A DNA stretch of 64,000 nucleotides from PALSA-505 sp035308365 (GTDB lineage: Bacteria; Actinomycetota; Actinomycetes; Streptosporangiales; Streptosporangiaceae), in contig DATGGU010000051.1 of NCBI GenBank assembly GCA_035308365.1, forward strand, positions 1-64,000. The letters are read 5' to 3'. Under the pieces are notes generated by a model. That model was not told the origin of the DNA, made no database searches, and saw only the letters and a program-made list of their open reading frames with translations. How positions within the stretch are numbered: position 1 is the first letter of the stretch; every line of letters starts with the position of its first letter. Position numbers and translations under genes: made by a program. This document shows positions 32,784 to 41,389 of this stretch, in pieces.

Positions 32784-33698
32784 ATGAGCGACCTACCCGG
32801 CCGGATATCGCTGCGCGAGGTCGGTCCGCGTGACGGCCTGCAGAACGAGGACCCGGTTCCCACCCAGGCCAAGGTCGAGCTGATCGACACGCTGTCGCGG
32901 ACCGGCGTGCGGCGGATCGAAGCGGTGTCGTTCGTGCATCCCAAGGCCATCCCGCAGATGGCCGACGCCGACCAGGTATGGCAGCAGATCCAGCGGGCCG
33001 ACCAGGTCAGGTACTCGGCCCTGGTGCCGAACTCGCGCGGTGCCAGCCGGGCGCTCGACGCCGGCTTCACCGAACTGGAGGCCGTGGTCTCCGCCTCGGA
33101 CACGCACAACCGCAAGAACGTCAACCGGGGCACCGAGGAGTCGCTGGACGACATCGCGGTCATCATCGACGCGGCGCACCAGGCCGGCGCGACCTGCCAG
33201 GTGATCGTCTCGACCGCCTGGGGCTGCCCCTATGAGGGTGATGTCCCGGTCGAGCGGGTCATCGGCGTGGCCAGCCGGGCGGTGGCCAACGGCGCGGATT
33301 CGGTGTCGTTCGGCGACACGACCGGGATGGCCACCCCGTCCCGGGTGCGTGAACTGGTCGGTGAGTTCCGGATGAAGCACCCGGGCACCGGCCTCAACCT
33401 GCACTTCCACAACACCAGGGGCACCGGCCTGGCGAACGTGCTGACCGCGCTGGAACTGGGCGTGGCCGACTTTGACGCGTCGGTGGGCGGGCTCGGCGGC
33501 TGCCCGTACGCGCCGGGCGCCACCGGCAACATCGCCACCGAGGAACTCGTCTACATGGTCGAAGACATGGGCGTGGCCACCGGCATCGACCTGGCGGCGA
33601 TGATCGAGGCGGCGGCCGAGGCCGAGCGGATCGTCGGCCGCACGCTCCCGTCCCAGGTGCTCAGGGCCGGTCCTCGGACCCGGACGATCCCGGCCTGA
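32784..33698 (+). CDS. mvaB: hydroxymethylglutaryl-CoA lyase
   Basis: 304 residues. Cleaves HMG-CoA to acetyl-CoA and acetoacetate, the last step of leucine catabolism. TIM-barrel DRE-TIM motifs are LREVGPRDGLQNE, EAVSFVHPKAIPQMADADQV, SFGDTTGMATPSRV, LHFHNTRGTGLANV and the lid-loop Cys in GGLGGCPYAPGATGN. The ATG directly follows copy A of the repeat element, which provides the GAGG ribosome-binding site. With the neighbouring hydratase and carboxylase beta subunit it makes a leucine/isovalerate module. Confidence 0.93.
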   Translation: MSDLPGRISLREVGPRDGLQNEDPVPTQAKVELIDTLSRTGVRRIEAVSFVHPKAIPQMADADQVWQQIQRADQVRYSALVPNSRGASRALDAGFTELEAVVSASDTHNRKNVNRGTEESLDDIAVIIDAAHQAGATCQVIVSTAWGCPYEGDVPVERVIGVASRAVANGADSVSFGDTTGMATPSRVRELVGEFRMKHPGTGLNLHFHNTRGTGLANVLTALELGVADFDASVGGLGGCPYAPGATGNIATEELVYMVEDMGVATGIDLAAMIEAAAEAERIVGRTLPSQVLRAGPRTRTIPA

Positions 33699-33714
33699 TA
33701 GTAACCTCGCGAGC

Positions 33715-35250
33715 GTGGACGAACATCCAGAACTCCCCGCTCTGCGAGCCCGGATCGAGAAGGGCGGCGCCGCCCGGTACCACGAGTCCGCGGCGGCCAA
33801 GGGGAAGCTCTTCGCCAGGGACCGGGTCGCGCTGCTCACCGACGAGGGCAGCTTCACCGAGGACGGGCGCTATGCCAACGCGCTCGACCCCAGCCTGCCC
33901 GCCGATGGGGTGATCACCGGCACCGCAACGATCGATGGCAGGCCGGTTGCGCTGATGGCCAACGACTCCACGGTGAAGGCCGGGTCCTGGGGAGCGCGAA
34001 CCGTCGAGAAGATCATCCGGATCATCGAGAAGGCCTACTCGGCCGGCGTGCCCATGGTCTACCTGGTCGACTCGGCCGGCGCGCGGATCACCGACCAGAT
34101 CGACCTGTTCCCAGGGCGCAGGGGCGCCGGAAAGATCTTCCACACCCAGGTGCGCGCCTCCGGGGCGATCCCGCAGGTGTGCGCGCTGTTCGGCCCGTCG
34201 GCGGCGGGCGGGGCGTACATTCCGGCGTTCTGCGACTACGTGGCCATGGTGGACGGGAACGCCTCGATGTACCTGGGCAGCCCGCGGATGGTCGAGATGG
34301 TGGTGAAGGAACGGACCACGCTGGAGGAGATGGGCGGCGGGCGGATGCACTGCACGGTGTCCGGCTGCGGTCACTTCCTGGCCGGTTCCGAGCGTGAAGC
34401 CCTGGACGCGGTGCGCAGCTACCTGTCCTACCTGCCGTCCAACTGGGAGCAGCAGCCGCCGGCCGCCCCGGCCGCCGAGCCCAAGCCCGCCGACGCGGAG
34501 CGGCTGCGCACGCTGGTGCCCGTCAGCGAGCGGCAGGCGTTCGACATGCGCCGCTACCTGCGCGGCCTGGTGGACTCCGACTCGCTGTTCGAGATCCACG
34601 CGCTGTGGGCCAAGGAGCTCATCGTCGGGTTGGCCAGGCTGGACGGGCAGGTCATCGGCGTGGTGGCGAACAACCCCATGGTCAAGGGCGGCGTGCTGTT
34701 CGTGGACTCCGCGGACAAGGGCACCAGGTTCATCCAGATGTGTGACGCGTTCAACATCCCGCTGCTGTTCCTGGCCGATGTGCCCGGCTTCATGGTCGGC
34801 ACCGCGGTGGAGCGGCAGGGCATCATCCGGCACGGCGCGAAGATGATCAGCGCGGTGTCCGAGGCGACCGTGCCGAAGATCTGTGTGGTGGTCCGCAAGG
34901 CCTACGGCGCAGGCCTGTACGCCATGGCCGGTCCCGGTTTCGAGCCGGACGCGACGCTGGCGCTGCCGACCGCGAAGATCGCCGTGATGGGCGCCGAGGC
35001 GGCGGTCAACGCCGTCTACTACAACAAGCTCGCCGAGATCGAGGACGAGGCGGCGCGGGCCGCGCAGACCGAGCGGCTGCGGCGCGAATACGACACCGAC
35101 ATCGACATCATCAGGCTGGCCGGCGAGCTCGTCGTAGACGACATCGTCGAGCCAGAGGACCTGCGTCCCGAGCTGATCCGCAGGTTCGCGGCGGCCCGGG
35201 GCAAGGACAGGACGTTCTCCAGGCGCCGGCACGGAGTGACGCCAGTCTGA
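33715..35250 (+). CDS. acyl-CoA carboxylase beta subunit, methylcrotonyl-CoA type likely
   Basis: 511 residues in two crotonase-like halves: NDSTVKAGSWGARTVEKIIR, GPSAAGGAYIPAFCDYVAMV, LADVPGFMVGTAVERQGIIR and KAYGAGLYAMAGPGFEPDAT. It differs from the beta subunit at 24989 and fits the group found beside HMG-CoA lyase, so methylcrotonyl-CoA carboxylase is the best guess. No biotinylated alpha subunit is encoded next to it; it may borrow the alpha subunit at 21157 or one outside the window. GTG start. A response regulator gene follows 32 nt later. Confidence 0.85.
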   Translation: MDEHPELPALRARIEKGGAARYHESAAAKGKLFARDRVALLTDEGSFTEDGRYANALDPSLPADGVITGTATIDGRPVALMANDSTVKAGSWGARTVEKIIRIIEKAYSAGVPMVYLVDSAGARITDQIDLFPGRRGAGKIFHTQVRASGAIPQVCALFGPSAAGGAYIPAFCDYVAMVDGNASMYLGSPRMVEMVVKERTTLEEMGGGRMHCTVSGCGHFLAGSEREALDAVRSYLSYLPSNWEQQPPAAPAAEPKPADAERLRTLVPVSERQAFDMRRYLRGLVDSDSLFEIHALWAKELIVGLARLDGQVIGVVANNPMVKGGVLFVDSADKGTRFIQMCDAFNIPLLFLADVPGFMVGTAVERQGIIRHGAKMISAVSEATVPKICVVVRKAYGAGLYAMAGPGFEPDATLALPTAKIAVMGAEAAVNAVYYNKLAEIEDEAARAAQTERLRREYDTDIDIIRLAGELVVDDIVEPEDLRPELIRRFAAARGKDRTFSRRRHGVTPV

Positions 35251-35282
35251 CTCCACTTGCCAGAAGAAAGTACGATCTGCCC

Positions 35283-35954
35283 ATGACCAGCGTTTTGCTT
35301 GCCGAAGATGACCCCTCCATCTCGGATCCCCTCGCGCGTGCACTGCGCCGCGAGGGATACGACGTCGACGTGTCGGCCGACGGGCCCGGGACCCTCGGCC
35401 GCGCGCTGAGCGGCGGCATCGACCTCATCGTGCTCGACCTCGGGCTGCCGGAGATGGACGGCCTGGAGGTTTGCCGCAGGCTCAGGTCGGAAGGGCGGGC
35501 CACCCCCGTGCTCGTTCTCACCGCCAGGGCCGACGAAGTGGACACCGTGATCGGCCTGGACGCCGGGGCCGATGACTATGTCACCAAGCCGTTCCGGCTG
35601 GCCGAGCTGCTGGCGCGGGTGCGCGCCCTGCTGCGTCGGGGCAACGCGGAGACCCAGGTGGTGCAGGGGGTGCGGATCGACCCGGAGGCCCGCCGCGCCT
35701 GGTCGGGCGATGATGAGCTCGAACTCACCACCAAGGAGTTCGACCTGCTCTGGGCGCTGATCAGGGACGCGGGCAAGGTCGTCACCAGGGAACAGCTCAT
35801 GCGGGATGTCTGGGGCGCGAAGTGGTGGGCCTCGACCAAGACCCTGGACATGCATGTCTCCTGGCTGCGCCGCAAGCTCGGTGACGACGCGCACAGCTCC
35901 CGGTACATCACCACCGTGCGCGGCGTCGGCTTCAGATTCGAGCGCGGTAGCTAG
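35283..35954 (+). CDS. OmpR-family response regulator
   Basis: 223 residues. The receiver domain has DLIVLDLGLPEMDGLEVC (phosphoacceptor Asp near residue 51), a Thr in VLVLTARADEVDTVIG and the Lys in DDYVTKPFR. The winged-helix output domain spans about 130-220 (ELELTTKEFDLLWALIRDAG, HVSWLRRKLGDD, YITTVRGVGFRFE). It is paired with the histidine kinase 26 nt downstream. The regulated genes are not evident; the adjacent envelope-related GtrA gene is a candidate. Confidence 0.95.
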   Translation: MTSVLLAEDDPSISDPLARALRREGYDVDVSADGPGTLGRALSGGIDLIVLDLGLPEMDGLEVCRRLRSEGRATPVLVLTARADEVDTVIGLDAGADDYVTKPFRLAELLARVRALLRRGNAETQVVQGVRIDPEARRAWSGDDELELTTKEFDLLWALIRDAGKVVTREQLMRDVWGAKWWASTKTLDMHVSWLRRKLGDDAHSSRYITTVRGVGFRFERGS

Positions 35955-35980
35955 CCGGCGCCAAGAGACAAGGTCTGACG

Positions 35981-37258
35981 GTGCGCAGGCGGCTGCTCAT
36001 CTCCACCCTCATCGTGGCGGTGAGCGCAGTCCTGCTGCTCGGCATCCCGCTGGCCGTCGTGGTCAGCCGCCTGCTGACCAACGAGTGGACCCGGCAGTTC
36101 CAGCGGGACGCCAACACGGTGGCCGGTGACCTGCAGTACCGGCTGGACCATCACCAGCTGCAGGGCTACGGTGAAGCGTCCGAACTCCTGCCCGGCGACT
36201 ACATCGTCATCAAACGCGACGGCAGGCGGGTGGCGGTCTATGGTGACCGGCCGCCACGGGGTCAGTTCAGAACCGCATCGGCCAGCACGGAGGACTTCAC
36301 CGTCACCCTGGGGACGGCCAGCTCGCCCATCCAGGGCGACGAGCTACGCGCGGTGGCGCTGGTCGGCGGCCTGGCGGCGCTGGCGATCGGGGGCGCGGTC
36401 GGGCTGGCCGTGCTGCAGGCACGCCGGTTCACCCGCCCGCTGGAGGAACTGGCCGGCGCGGCGGCGAAGCTGGGCTCGGGCGACGCCCGGCCACTCGGCC
36501 GCCGCTATGGCCTGCCCGAACTGGACCAGGTCGCGGAGGGCCTGGACGGCTCCGCGCGGCGGGTGGCCGATCTGCTCGCCGCCGAGCGCGAGTTCGCCTC
36601 CGACGCCTCGCACCAGTTGCGGACGCCGCTGACCGCGCTGTCCATGCGGCTGGAAGAGATGATCGCGGCGGCGGACGACCCCGAGGCGGTACGCACCGAG
36701 GGCGAGGCCGCGCTCGCTGCGACCGAACGCCTCGCCGACGTCGTCAGCCAGCTCCTCGGCCGGACCAGAAGCGTCGCGGCGACCGCCCCGCGCCGCATCG
36801 GCATCGACGACATCCTGGCCCAGCAGGTGGCCGAATGGGAACCTGCCTTCCGTCACGCCAACAGAAAGCTGGAGGTCACCGGGGAGAAGGGGCTGCGCAG
36901 CTACGCCACCACCGGAACCCTTGCCCAGGTGATCGCCACACTCCTGGACAACGCGCTGGTGCACGGCAGCGGGACCGTCACCATCCGGACCTCGCAGACG
37001 CCGAAGTCGGCCGTGATCGAGGTGCGGGACGAGGGCAAGGGAGTGCCGGAGCATCTCGTCCCGCGCATCTTCGAGCGGAACGTGAGCGGCCGTCCGCAGG
37101 GCACCGGGCTCGGGCTCGCGCTCGCCCGCAGCATGGCGGCCGTAGACGGTGCCCGGGTGGTGCTGGTGCGGCCGAGACCGGCCGTCTTCGCCATCTTCCT
37201 GCCGCTGGCCGAACCGGGCACCGGCGACGGCAATCCCGTCGTCAGCGGCCCGGCCTGA
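35981..37258 (+). CDS. sensor histidine kinase
   Basis: 425 residues. Two membrane spans, residues 4-27 (LLISTLIVAVSAVLLLGIPL) and about 125-145 (AVALVGGLAALAIGGAVGLA), enclose a short extracytoplasmic sensor domain of roughly 95 residues. HAMP follows, then HisKA with the phospho-His in FASDASHQLRTPLTAL, and HATPase with TLLDNALVHGSGTVTIRTSQ, VRDEGKGVPEHLVPRIFER and GTGLGLALARSMA. It partners the response regulator just upstream. GTG start. Confidence 0.95.
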   Translation: MRRRLLISTLIVAVSAVLLLGIPLAVVVSRLLTNEWTRQFQRDANTVAGDLQYRLDHHQLQGYGEASELLPGDYIVIKRDGRRVAVYGDRPPRGQFRTASASTEDFTVTLGTASSPIQGDELRAVALVGGLAALAIGGAVGLAVLQARRFTRPLEELAGAAAKLGSGDARPLGRRYGLPELDQVAEGLDGSARRVADLLAAEREFASDASHQLRTPLTALSMRLEEMIAAADDPEAVRTEGEAALAATERLADVVSQLLGRTRSVAATAPRRIGIDDILAQQVAEWEPAFRHANRKLEVTGEKGLRSYATTGTLAQVIATLLDNALVHGSGTVTIRTSQTPKSAVIEVRDEGKGVPEHLVPRIFERNVSGRPQGTGLGLALARSMAAVDGARVVLVRPRPAVFAIFLPLAEPGTGDGNPVVSGPA

Positions 37259-37275
37259 CCTTCGTCAGCGGCGCG

Positions 37276-37758
37276 CTACCCGGCGTTGGCCAGCTCGGGT
37301 TCGAGTGACTCTTCGACGGCCGGGGGCGGCGCGATGAACACCCACTTCTTGTACGACCAGTACCTGAACACCATGGCAAGCCCGGTGCCGATCACCTGCG
37401 CCGCGTTGTAGGCGAGCGAGTCGTGCAAGCCCATCCCGTAGTAGGTGATCCCGATCACGGCCTCGGCGATCGCGAGGCCGACCAGGTTCAGCACGATGAA
37501 CACGGTCCAGGCGCGCAGCGGCGCGTGGTTGTCCCGGTCTCGGAAGGTCCAGAACCTGTTGCCCAGGTAGGAGACCACCGTGGCGACGGCGGTCGAGATG
37601 GCCTTGGCGGTCAGCGGCCCCACGACGTGGGTGCCCTGCATCAATCCCGCACCGCCCAGGTCCACGACGGCGGCCATGGCCCCGACCACGCCGAACTTGG
37701 CGAACTCGGCGATCAGGTGCTCGAAGCGGCGGTACAAGCCAACGATCAGGCTTCCCAT
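37276..37758 (-). CDS. GtrA family membrane protein
   Basis: 160 residues with four hydrophobic spans: FAKFGVVGAMAAVVDLGGAG, STAVATVVSYLGNRFWTFRD, FIVLNLVGLAIAEAVIGITY and AAQVIGTGLAMVFRYWSYKK. The conserved NRFWTF and FRYWSYKKWVF are GtrA signatures. These proteins are thought to help move undecaprenyl-phosphate-linked sugars across the membrane in cell-surface glycosylation. It is convergent with the histidine kinase gene, 17 nt between stops. Confidence 0.9.
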   Translation of the reverse strand: MGSLIVGLYRRFEHLIAEFAKFGVVGAMAAVVDLGGAGLMQGTHVVGPLTAKAISTAVATVVSYLGNRFWTFRDRDNHAPLRAWTVFIVLNLVGLAIAEAVIGITYYGMGLHDSLAYNAAQVIGTGLAMVFRYWSYKKWVFIAPPPAVEESLEPELANAG

Positions 37759-37884
37759 CCGGGCCGGTCCTCCTTCAGACGGTGCCGTCTGCCTTGTGCC
37801 ACAACCGAAAGGGGCGTGTCAATATGTGCCGATGGCTACAGAACCGTCAGGCTACCCGGCGCACCGAAGTGGCGTGGCCAACTT

Positions 37885-38005
37885 TGCAGTGCTTATTCAG
37901 AAGTTCGGGTCCTTCAAGCAACCCACTTCGGCACTGTGACGGCCACCTGCACCGGCACTCGGGCAGGCCGCTGGCCTACCCTCGCTGGCCGGTCTTGACG
38001 GACTC
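37885..38005 (+). mobile_element. MITE-like element, copy B
   Basis: GGGTCCTTCAAG (37907-37918) and CTTGACGGACTC (37994-38005) are the terminal inverted repeats; the core hairpin is GGGCAGGCC/GGCCTACCC with one mismatch. The unit plus 22 bp on its left matches copy A at 32661-32783 in reverse orientation. It lies in the 363-nt gap between the GtrA gene and purK, which has no other recognisable content. Confidence 0.7.
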
Positions 38006-38121
38006 TCACTGGGCCTATGGTGTGATCTTTACCCTGAGCATCGTGCGATTCGACCCGCTCCGGCCGCTATGCGTGGCTGCAGAATGGCACGGTGATGGCC
38101 GGTGTGCCGTAGGCTACGCGC

Positions 38122-39303
38122 GTGGCTGAGCAGGGCAATCCAGTCGTTGGCATGGTAGGCGCAGGCCAGCTCGCCAGGATGACCTGCCAGGCCGCCATCC
38201 CGCTGGGCGTCAGGTTCCGGGTGCTCGCGGACTCACCTGCCGACAGCGCCGCCCAGGTCTGTGCCGATACGACGGTGGGGGACTACCGCTCACTGACCGA
38301 CCTCCAGGTCTTCGCGGCGGGCTGCGACGCGGTGACGTTCGACCACGAGCACGTGCCCGCCGGGCACCTCCAGGCACTGGAGCGTGCGGCGGTCCCGGTG
38401 CACCCCGGCGCTGCCGCGCTGCACTACGCGCAGGACAAGCTGGCCATGCGCCGGCGCCTGGCGGAGCTTGGCATCCCCTGTCCCAGGTTTGCCCCGGCTC
38501 CTGGTCTGCCGGAAGTTCTGGATTTCGCCGAACGGTGGCCTGTCGTCCTCAAGGCGGCCCGCGGTGGCTACGACGGCAAAGGGGTCTGGGTGTGTGAGAC
38601 ACCCGGTCAGGCCGAAGAGGTGCTGGCCTACGGGATCGGCCTGATGGTGGAGGAATACGTCCCGTTCGACGCCGAGCTCGCGGCGCTGGCCGCACGCTCA
38701 CCGTTCGGCCAGGGCGCCACGTATCCGGTTGTCCAGACGGTGCAACGGGACGGCATCTGCCAGGAGGTGCTCGCCCCGGCGCCGGGCCTTGATGCCGGCC
38801 TGGCCCGTGCGGCGGAGGAGCTGGCGCTGCGGATCGCGGGCGAGCTCGGCGTGACCGGCCTGCTCGCCGTGGAGCTGTTCCTGGCCGGCGGCAGGCTGCT
38901 GGTCAACGAGCTGGCGATGCGCCCGCACAACTGCGGCCACTGGACCATCGAGGGAGCGCGCACCTCGCAGTTTGAGCAGCACCTGCGGGCCGTGCTCGAC
39001 CTGCCGCTGGGCGTGACCGCGATGGCCGCCCCGCAGGCCGTGATGGCCAACGTGCTCGGCGGCAGCGACGGCGACATGCTGGGCAGGCTGCACCATGTGC
39101 TGGCCACCGACCCCGCGCTCCGGGTGCACCTGTACGGCAAGACGGTACGGCCCGGCCGCAAGATCGGTCACGTCACCGCACTCGGCACCGACCTGGCCGA
39201 GCTGCGCCGCCGGGCCCGGGCCGGGGCCGCCTACCTGCGCTGGGGCGAGGCCGGTCCCGAGCCGGATCCGGCGGCTGTCCAGGCCGGAAGCGATACCCGG
39301 TGA
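38122..39303 (+). CDS. purK: N5-carboxyaminoimidazole ribonucleotide synthase
   Basis: 393 residues, an ATP-grasp enzyme that carboxylates AIR to N5-CAIR in purine synthesis. VVGMVGAGQLARMTCQAAIP at the N-terminus, AVTFDHEHVPAGHLQAL, VVLKAARGGYDGKGVWVCE (ATP-grasp loop) and NELAMRPHNCGHWTIEGART are diagnostic. GTG start. Its stop overlaps the purE start (GTGAGC), so the two consecutive steps are translationally coupled. Confidence 0.95.
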   Translation: MAEQGNPVVGMVGAGQLARMTCQAAIPLGVRFRVLADSPADSAAQVCADTTVGDYRSLTDLQVFAAGCDAVTFDHEHVPAGHLQALERAAVPVHPGAAALHYAQDKLAMRRRLAELGIPCPRFAPAPGLPEVLDFAERWPVVLKAARGGYDGKGVWVCETPGQAEEVLAYGIGLMVEEYVPFDAELAALAARSPFGQGATYPVVQTVQRDGICQEVLAPAPGLDAGLARAAEELALRIAGELGVTGLLAVELFLAGGRLLVNELAMRPHNCGHWTIEGARTSQFEQHLRAVLDLPLGVTAMAAPQAVMANVLGGSDGDMLGRLHHVLATDPALRVHLYGKTVRPGRKIGHVTALGTDLAELRRRARAGAAYLRWGEAGPEPDPAAVQAGSDTR

Positions 39304-39842
39304 GCAGCCAGCCGCTGGCCGGCGTCGTCATGGGCAGTGATTCGGACTGGCCGGTCATGCGGGCCGCCGCCGACGTGCTCGATGAGTTCGGGGTCGGCTA
39401 CGAGGCCGACGTGGTATCGGCGCACCGGATGCCCCGCGACATGATCGACTACGGTTCTTCGGCGGCCGGCCGGGGTCTCCAGGTGATCATCGCGGGCGCC
39501 GGCGGCGCGGCCCACCTGCCGGGAATGCTGGCCTCGGTGACTCCGCTGCCGGTCATCGGCGTCCCGGTGCCGCTGGCCCACCTGGACGGCCTGGACTCAC
39601 TGCTGTCCATCGTGCAGATGCCGGCCGGGATCCCGGTCGCCACGGTGGCGGTCGGCGGCGCGCGAAACGCCGGCCTGCTGGCCGTTCGTATTCTCGCTGT
39701 CGCCCATAATGATCTTCAGGAAAAGATGGTGCGCTTCCAGGCGGACCTCAGCCGGCAGGCCAAGGCCAAGGGAGCGGCGCTGCGGGCCAAGCTGGGGACC
39801 GAGCCTGGGCCGTTCGGCCCACCTCCTACCATCGAGCCATGA
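39300..39842 (+). CDS. purE: N5-CAIR mutase
   Basis: 180 residues. Converts N5-CAIR to CAIR, next step after PurK. VVMGSDSDWPVMRAAADVLD, EADVVSAHRMPRDMIDYG (catalytic His), IIAGAGGAAHLPGMLAS and PVGV-like IGVPVPLAHLDGLDSLLSIV match class I PurE. A C-terminal helix extends beyond the core. GTG start. Its stop overlaps the next start (ATGA), placing the acyl-CoA dehydrogenase gene in the same operon. Confidence 0.95.
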   Translation: MSSQPLAGVVMGSDSDWPVMRAAADVLDEFGVGYEADVVSAHRMPRDMIDYGSSAAGRGLQVIIAGAGGAAHLPGMLASVTPLPVIGVPVPLAHLDGLDSLLSIVQMPAGIPVATVAVGGARNAGLLAVRILAVAHNDLQEKMVRFQADLSRQAKAKGAALRAKLGTEPGPFGPPPTIEP

Positions 39843-41008
39843 GCCCTGACTTTCCCGCGTTCGCGCTGCCGGTAGAGCACGAGGCCCTCCGTGAGTCGGT
39901 GCGGGCGCTGGCCGACGACAAGATCGCCCCGCGCGCCGCCGAGGTGGACCGGACGGCAGAATTCCCCTGGGACGTGTACGACGCCCTGGTCAAGGCGGAC
40001 TTCCAGGCGGTACACATTCCAGAGGCCTACGGTGGCGCGGGCGCCGACGCGATCGCCACGGCAATCGTGATCGAGGAAGTGGCCCGGGCCTGCGCCGCGT
40101 CGTCGCTGATCCCCGCCGTGAACAAGCTCGGCACGGTGCCGCTGATGCTGTCCGGCTCGGAGGATCTGAAGCAGCGGTACCTGCCGCCGGTGGCGCGTGG
40201 TGAGGCAATGTTCTGCTACGCCCTGTCCGAGCCGGAAGCGGGCTCGGACGCGGCGTCGATGACGACCCGCGCCGTGCGTGACGGCGACACCTACGTCCTC
40301 AACGGGGTCAAGCGCTGGATCACCAACGCCGGGGTGGCCAAGTTCTACACGGTGCTGGCGGTGACCGACGCCTCGGCGGGTTCATCCGGAGTCTCGGCGT
40401 TCGTGGTGGAGAAGGACGATGCGGGCTTCTCGTTCGGCGCGCCCGAGCACAAGCTCGGCATCAAGGGCTCACCCACCAGGGAGCTGTACTTCGACAACTG
40501 CGTGATCCCGGCCGACCGGATCATCGGCGAGGAAGGCACCGGGTTCCGGACCGCGCTGCGCACCCTGGACCACACCCGGATCACCATCGCCGCCCAGGCC
40601 CTGGGCATCGCCCAAGGTGCTTTGGACTACGCCCTGTCCTATGTCAAGGAACGGCGGCAGTTCGGCCAGCCGGTCGCCAGCTTCCAGGGCGTTCAGTTCA
40701 TGCTCGCCAACATGGCGATGAAGCTGGAGGCCGCCCGGCAGCTCACCTATGCCGCGGCGGCCAAGTCCGAGCGGGCCATGGCTGGCGTTTCCGAGGCCGA
40801 ACTGACCTTCTTTTCCTCCGCCTGCAAGTGCGCGGCCTCGGACGCCGCCATGGAGATCACCACCGACGCCGTCCAGCTTCTCGGCGGCTATGGCTACGTC
40901 AATGACTACCCGGTCGAACGCATGATGCGCGACGCCAAGATCACCCAGATCTACGAAGGCACCAACCAGATCCAGCGCGTCGTGATGGCCCGCGAGCTCC
41001 TACGGTAG
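39839..41008 (+). CDS. acyl-CoA dehydrogenase
   Basis: 389 residues, FAD flavoprotein oxidising acyl-CoA at C2-C3. AMFCYALSEPEAGSDAASMT (FAD contact), WITNAGVAKFYTVLAVTDA, ALDYALSYVKERRQFGQPVA, LGGYGYVNDYPVERMMRD and the catalytic Glu in ITQIYEGTNQIQRVVMAREL are present. Length is normal. It overlaps purE by 4 nt, a linkage of purine synthesis with acyl-CoA oxidation seen in other actinobacteria. The substrate is probably short or branched chain, an inference. Confidence 0.95.
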   Translation: MSPDFPAFALPVEHEALRESVRALADDKIAPRAAEVDRTAEFPWDVYDALVKADFQAVHIPEAYGGAGADAIATAIVIEEVARACAASSLIPAVNKLGTVPLMLSGSEDLKQRYLPPVARGEAMFCYALSEPEAGSDAASMTTRAVRDGDTYVLNGVKRWITNAGVAKFYTVLAVTDASAGSSGVSAFVVEKDDAGFSFGAPEHKLGIKGSPTRELYFDNCVIPADRIIGEEGTGFRTALRTLDHTRITIAAQALGIAQGALDYALSYVKERRQFGQPVASFQGVQFMLANMAMKLEAARQLTYAAAAKSERAMAGVSEAELTFFSSACKCAASDAAMEITTDAVQLLGGYGYVNDYPVERMMRDAKITQIYEGTNQIQRVVMARELLR

Positions 41009-41011
41009 ATC

Positions 41012-41293
41012 ATGGCCGGCGACGTGGGCCTGCTTGAACGGGCGGACCAGTTAATAGCGCTGGAGGGGCACTGGGCTGGCGTCCGGAGCACCGGCCAGGG
41101 CCGGTTCGTGATGATCGGGGGCGAGGCGGGAGCCGGGCTCCGTGATGCCGACATCGCGCAGCGGCTCTACCTTTCCGAAAAGACGGTCGGTCACCACGTG
41201 TCCGCCATCTTGCGGAAGCTGGACGTGCGGACCAGGGGACAGGCGGTGGCCGAGGCCGTTCAGCGTGGTCTGATCGGCGAACCGCCAGCCTGA
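41012..41293 (+). pseudogene. LuxR-type large regulator reduced to its two ends
   Basis: 93 codons, uninterrupted. Residues 7-43 (LLERADQLIALEGHWAGVRS then FVMIGGEAGAG) are the very start of the ATPase domain of large LuxR/LAL regulators, stopping just before the Walker A Lys. Residues 44-92 (LRDADIAQRLYLSEKTVGHH, VSAILRKLDVRTRGQAV) are their C-terminal LuxR helix-turn-helix. The roughly 800 residues normally between are missing. It may be an in-frame deletion product; a free DNA-binding domain might still act. It starts 4 nt after the acyl-CoA dehydrogenase stop. Confidence 0.75.
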
Positions 41294-41320
41294 GAATGCC
41301 GTGATGGCAGCCAGCTGTGC

Positions 41321-41352
41321 CAATGTGACATTGCCCCACGGGGGTACTACCC
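41321..41352 (+). promoter_or_regulatory. two palindromes upstream of the toxin-antitoxin pair
   Basis: CAATGT-G-ACATTG (41321-41333) and GGGTA-C-TACCC (41342-41352) are both perfect, 37-70 nt before the antitoxin start. They are good operator candidates for autorepression by an AbrB-like antitoxin or its complex, which is inference. Confidence 0.45.
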
Positions 41353-41389
41353 TGGAGGTCTGATACTCACCGAGCGAGGTCCGGAGCCG

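Noticed and set aside
33661..35343. Long minus-strand open frame opposite the second carboxylase beta gene
   Set aside because: It is His/Arg/Val-rich with no family resemblance; the plus strand encodes a full carboxyltransferase.
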